Shown: piece by piece, positions 5,755 through 8,633 of the stretch
Layout of the letters: every line of letters begins with the position of its first letter
Numbering within the stretch: position 1 is the stretch's first letter
Source of the DNA: DAOTUB01 sp034437455
GTDB taxonomy: Bacteria > Chloroflexota > Anaerolineae > B4-G1
Direction: 5' to 3'
DNA: 8,633 nt
Assembly: GCA_034437455.1 (NCBI GenBank)
Contig: DAOTUB010000065.1
Span: 1 to 8,633, forward strand
Position numbers and translations under genes: made by a program
Notes under the pieces: model-generated
Database searches by the model: none
Told to the model about the DNA's origin: nothing
Seen by the model: the letters and a program-made list of their open reading frames with translations, nothing else

Positions 5755-6990
5755 TCACGCCCAGCCTTGATACTGCTTCGGCGCCTCCCCGTGCTCATTG
5801 AGGACGACCGTGCCCTCGAGCGGTGGGAATGCCTCGATCGATTCGATGCGCTCCAGTTTCACGTCGAATTCCCACCAATCGCCAAAATCAAACACGAAGG
5901 TCATCGCCTGATCAGTACTGAGCGGCAAGTCGCCGATGCGAACCTCATCCGTCCACGGCCCCTCGTCCATGTAGGGATGATGAACCTCCTCCAATGCTCC
6001 GAAACGGTTGCGGTAGATGAACTCGTAGAGATGGTCGTGATCAAACTCAACAGCGTCAAGGATGGCGTCGGCCAGACTATCCAGAGTTCTATCAGCCGGG
6101 ATGGCGATCCGACGCCATATTCGGCCCAGCGATACCTTGAAGACGTGGATCCCCTCCCGGAATTCATCCTCGGAAATGCTCAAGTTCTTTTCCCACTTGG
6201 GGAAATAGGGTTGGATGACGGGCTGAAGCACACCGAAGGAAATGATAGGCTTCTCTTCCAATCCTATGAGGTTACCAAAGTCGCTGAAGAATTCAATCCA
6301 GAGCAGGTCGAGCAGAGCATCGCCGAAAGGTATGCGCTCGATACGCTCAATGTGCCAGCCCTCACCCGGCTCGGAGGGGACATCGTGGACTTTTATCAAT
6401 CCGAAGAGGTCAAGCAGGCCTAGGTTGTGCCAGTCTGGTGTGTAAGCCAGTCCCCTTTCAGCGTCGGTTCCGGCGATAGACAATCCCTGTGGGGGGATAC
6501 GCATCGCGAAATCTTTCCATTTATTGAAGCTCTCCCCGGCAACCCCAAGGCCTCGTTCACCAATCATCTCCACCCGACCCCGCAGCAGCCAGCTTTCCAA
6601 CAGCGTGAAGTATCGTTCCGTGGGGTTGAGTTCGGTCCATACCTGAGCGCCTTTCTCATCCACCATAAGCGTGTCTCCCGCGATCCAGGTAAGGCCAGAA
6701 GCCCGCACCAGCAGGTAGAGCCCGTGGATGGGTGGATAGGACTTTTGTACAGGTCGCTTGAGGCCCAGATCGAGGGGATGGGTGAGACGTTCGTTTATCT
6801 CGGCCAGCGTGTTGAGTGAGAGTACGCGCTGCTTGGGCGTCACGTCGGGGGTGTGTTCGTCGATGTAGGTCAGTAGCGCCTCAAAGTCACGGAGGATGGT
6901 GCCGGGGCCGTCCTCGTCGATGACCTGGTCCTGCAATAAATGTTCGTGCTCGGATGAGAGTTCCTGTTCCCTAATCGTCCAATTCTGCAT
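5755..6990 (-). CDS. pRiA4b ORF-3 family protein with an N-terminal helical region
   Basis: A 411-aa cytosolic protein with no signal peptide or membrane segment. The C-terminal part (about 276-411) matches the pRiA4b ORF-3 domain, named after an Agrobacterium plasmid ORF. It has the opening HVFKVSLGRIWRRIAIPADRTL (282-303), the following D-A-I-L-D-A-V-E-F helix, FDFGDWWEFDVKLERI (367-382), and a C-terminal EAPKQYQGW box (402-410). The domain's function is unknown. Residues 1-275 are rich in helix-forming and acidic stretches; the segment LNPTERYFTLLESWLLRGRV (121-140) resembles winged-helix-like N-terminal parts seen in longer family members. The ATG at 6990 follows AGGAGG with 4-nt spacing. 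It is the last gene of a minus-strand group, 158 bp downstream of the SEC-C gene's stop codon. The frame is intact and conserved motifs are present, so it is probably functional. Confidence 0.8.
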   Translation of the reverse strand: MQNWTIREQELSSEHEHLLQDQVIDEDGPGTILRDFEALLTYIDEHTPDVTPKQRVLSLNTLAEINERLTHPLDLGLKRPVQKSYPPIHGLYLLVRASGLTWIAGDTLMVDEKGAQVWTELNPTERYFTLLESWLLRGRVEMIGERGLGVAGESFNKWKDFAMRIPPQGLSIAGTDAERGLAYTPDWHNLGLLDLFGLIKVHDVPSEPGEGWHIERIERIPFGDALLDLLWIEFFSDFGNLIGLEEKPIISFGVLQPVIQPYFPKWEKNLSISEDEFREGIHVFKVSLGRIWRRIAIPADRTLDSLADAILDAVEFDHDHLYEFIYRNRFGALEEVHHPYMDEGPWTDEVRIGDLPLSTDQAMTFVFDFGDWWEFDVKLERIESIEAFPPLEGTVVLNEHGEAPKQYQGWA

Positions 6991-7027
6991 TTTCCCTCCT
7001 CATTCTCATTTGCTCGGCTCTTGCCTT

Positions 7028-7156
7028 TCATAGGGCTCGCAAGTCTTTTCCTCTATGTATTCTCTCATAGCCAACTTGTTCAAGCAGTTCGCCAGTCTCC
7101 TCTTGACACCATAATACGCCCTCACCTCTCCGCAGCACCCTAACTCGCCTAATCAC
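7028..7156 (-). CDS. Possible small basic protein (42 aa) overlapping the SEC-C gene stop
   Basis: A GTG (7154-7156) overlaps the TAG of the SEC-C gene by 8 bases and opens a 42-codon frame ending at TGA 7028-7030. The product is arginine-rich at the start (IRRVRVLRRGEG) and then polar (CQEETGELLEQVGYERIHRG). The overlapping start suits translational coupling, and the frame fills most of the 158-bp gap to the next gene. There is no clear ribosome binding site of its own and I recognise no family. The same frame extends upstream inside the SEC-C gene with an ATG at 7285, which I consider a shadow. Chance is a fair alternative. Confidence 0.25.
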   Translation of the reverse strand: MIRRVRVLRRGEGVLWCQEETGELLEQVGYERIHRGKDLRAL

Positions 7157-8222
7157 TCCGCAGATGGCAGTGTTTGTACTTCTTTCCGCTGCCACACCAG
7201 CAAGGCTCGTTCCGTCCTGGCCTTTCAGCAGGAGGCGGCGCCCCGGACGGCGCCGTTGGTCCGTCCGACGAATTCCACTCCTCACGCAGTCTCGTCAGCC
7301 GCTCCATCACGTCGTTGCGGTCGTGTAGGTTGGGACGCGCCAAGGCGCGCTTCAGAATCGCTTCGGCTTTCCCATACTCTTTCGGATGTCGTTTATCCGC
7401 CGGGTCAGGAGCGCCCCTAAGCCAATAATGATCGGACCAGCCAATATAACCCCATGCCTCATCCGGGAACTGCTTGACCAGCTCCTCGTAGACCTCCTCG
7501 GATTTGGCGCGCCGCCCCAGGTTCCATAGAGCATCACCCTGCGCACGTAGAAAGTTGACGTGGCGATTGACGCCCACGTCGGGAAACTGGGCCAGAAATT
7601 CGCGGGCGTAGCGCAGCCGGTGCTCGTGGTAGGTGGGATCGTCAAGGCCAGCGTTGTGGAGTTCCCTCTCCAGGTCGGAGCACCAATTGAACGCAGACTG
7701 TAACATGCTGGGATAGGCATCGTCGAAAGCGGCGACAGTTCTCATCTCCGGAGTGACCATCTCTTTGATCAACTCCCACGCCTTCAGCCATCGGTCGCAG
7801 GCTTTGGCCTCTCGCCTGGCCTGCAACAACTCGTAACCACTCTGCATTAGGTTATCAAGCTGCATCTCCTGCGACAACTCGGCTGGTGGCAAGTCGCCCG
7901 CTTTGATCCACTTCCAGCGTTCCATTTCGTCGAAGTGAAAGTCGTCTATGGCGCGCAGTGTGGCCCTGGCCCGAGCCTCACCGACCTGATGCTTTACCCC
8001 CTCCCGCAGCGCTTCCAACAGCAGATTGTTGACCTGTGGGTGATCTCCGCCGTTCTCAATCTGCACCTCGAGGGCATTGAGTATGCCGTTGAGCTTGCGG
8101 AGACGAACGAGAGGTAGTTCCAGCTTCTCAAGCTCTATCTTGATGGGTTCTAATCGCGCCACTCTTGCTTCGTCGTACCGGGTTGGCTTGTTCGATGGGT
8201 TCCACTTTTGGAACATTGACAA
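7149..8222 (-). CDS. SEC-C motif protein with a helical (TPR-like) body
   Basis: A 357-aa soluble protein. Its C-terminus carries a canonical SEC-C zinc-binding motif, GRNEPCWCGSGKKYKHCH (residues 336-353), with ligands C341, C343, C352 and H353. This is the motif found at the end of SecA and in many stand-alone proteins that bind zinc and often contact ribosomes or other partners. Before it lies a proline-rich linker (GPTAPSGAPPPAERP, 321-335). The body is almost entirely helical; residues 222-300 show tetratricopeptide-like spacing (ALWNLGRRAKSEEVYEELVKQFPD, then a GKAEAILKRAL helix). Residues 14-85 are charged and probably coiled. The start is TTG 8222, not the ATG two codons later, because GGAGG (8230-8234) sits 7 nt from TTG but 13 nt from ATG. 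The gene heads a minus-strand group with the pRiA4b ORF-3 gene. Its specific role is unknown. Confidence 0.82.
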   Translation of the reverse strand: MSMFQKWNPSNKPTRYDEARVARLEPIKIELEKLELPLVRLRKLNGILNALEVQIENGGDHPQVNNLLLEALREGVKHQVGEARARATLRAIDDFHFDEMERWKWIKAGDLPPAELSQEMQLDNLMQSGYELLQARREAKACDRWLKAWELIKEMVTPEMRTVAAFDDAYPSMLQSAFNWCSDLERELHNAGLDDPTYHEHRLRYAREFLAQFPDVGVNRHVNFLRAQGDALWNLGRRAKSEEVYEELVKQFPDEAWGYIGWSDHYWLRGAPDPADKRHPKEYGKAEAILKRALARPNLHDRNDVMERLTRLREEWNSSDGPTAPSGAPPPAERPGRNEPCWCGSGKKYKHCHLRSD

Positions 8223-8633
8223 TTTTCTTCCTCCAGATCACAGTCCGGCTTTGTTCAGTTCGCCCTTCAGGGCGTGCAACATCTGCGGTTATCTGCTCAA
8301 AGTTCTCGCGCCCCTCCCGCCTGCTTGGCTCGTACATCTCGGATTACGCTCGCCTGGCAGTGCCAATCTCGCTCCTGCTGTTCTCTGAACTCGTATCCGT
8401 CGCTCCTCTCAAACATTCAGGTGCTGCTCAGACTCTGATTGTCGTTGATATTAACGGTGCTGCAAGAACACTGCATCTGCTCACGACCACACATACTCCC
8501 AACACACTAAATGCAGCTCCTCCCGTGTCAGTTGCTGCACAGGAACTGCCGTTTGCTTCCGTCCTGACAAGGTCGGACGACGTCACATCCCCATTCGGTA
8601 CACCTTGACTCGCGTGTGCACCTCCCGCGCGAG
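8223..8633. other. Upstream region without a supportable gene
   Basis: About 410 bases precede the minus-strand operon. A 39-codon frame exists on the minus strand (8297-8416), but it has no ribosome binding site and no family resemblance. A longer plus-strand frame (8165-8608) overlaps the SEC-C start and reads as low-information sequence. One short near-perfect palindrome, CGCCCTTCAGGGCG (8261-8274, 6-bp stem with a 2-nt turn), lies 27 bp upstream of the SEC-C ribosome binding site and might be an operator or a leader hairpin. No convincing promoter could be picked. Confidence 0.4.
8229..8234 (-). promoter_or_regulatory. Ribosome binding site deciding a TTG start
   Basis: GGAGGA on the minus strand lies 7 nt (from GGAGG) ahead of the TTG at 8220-8222. 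The only other candidate start, ATG at 8214-8216, is 13 nt away. An in-frame stop lies just upstream (TGA directly before the SD codons), so no longer version is possible. Confidence 0.6.

Noticed and set aside
5650..6423. Long plus-strand frame of 257 codons
   Set aside because: It lies antisense within the pRiA4b ORF-3 gene, its product has no family features, and the opposite frame carries conserved motifs and a good ribosome binding site.
8165..8608. 147-codon plus-strand frame at the right edge
   Set aside because: It overlaps the SEC-C gene start on the opposite strand, has no ribosome binding site or recognisable domain, and its composition looks like non-coding read-through.

Overview
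The window looks like bacterial chromosome. Its gene content (an O-antigen-ligase-type membrane protein, an AmmeMemoRadiSam-type radical SAM enzyme, a pRiA4b ORF-3 family protein, a SEC-C protein and a Tn7/Tn5053-type transposon remnant) and its moderately high GC would suit an environmental lineage such as Chloroflexota (Anaerolineae-like). That assignment is an inference from family resemblance only, because no rRNA or other marker gene is present.

Region 1 (1-842) holds a compact palindromic repeat (1-109), another strong hairpin (144-167), and the N-terminal part of an O-antigen ligase/polymerase-like gene. The gene is cut off at about residue 207. Region 2 (843-1132) is a 290-bp non-coding element with nested inverted repeats, like a MITE or an internally deleted IS. 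It sits exactly at the joint between the broken ligase gene and a broken transposon. Region 3 (1133-3129) is the right part of a Tn7/Tn5053-superfamily transposon. It contains tniB without its Walker A half, an intact tniQ, and a right end with four ~22-bp repeats of the kind bound by TnsB/TniA. The transposase gene (tniA/tnsB) and the left end are missing.

Region 4 (3130-4234) lies outside that end: a small ORF and a complete tyrosine recombinase. Their best promoter takes its -35 box from the transposon end. Region 5 (4235-5572, minus strand) is a second scar: a radical SAM gene of the AmrS family with no start codon, fused out of frame to the first ~81 codons of an MFS transporter. Region 6 (5755-8222, minus strand) is an intact small operon: a SEC-C protein (TTG start), possibly a tiny overlapping ORF, and a 411-aa pRiA4b ORF-3 family protein. 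The last ~410 bases contain no gene I can support.

Overall, the first 5.6 kb is a rearranged, decaying mobile-element zone with four truncated genes and two deletion joints. The remaining 3 kb is an ordinary operon of poorly characterised proteins. I see no CRISPR array, Cas gene, tRNA or rRNA.
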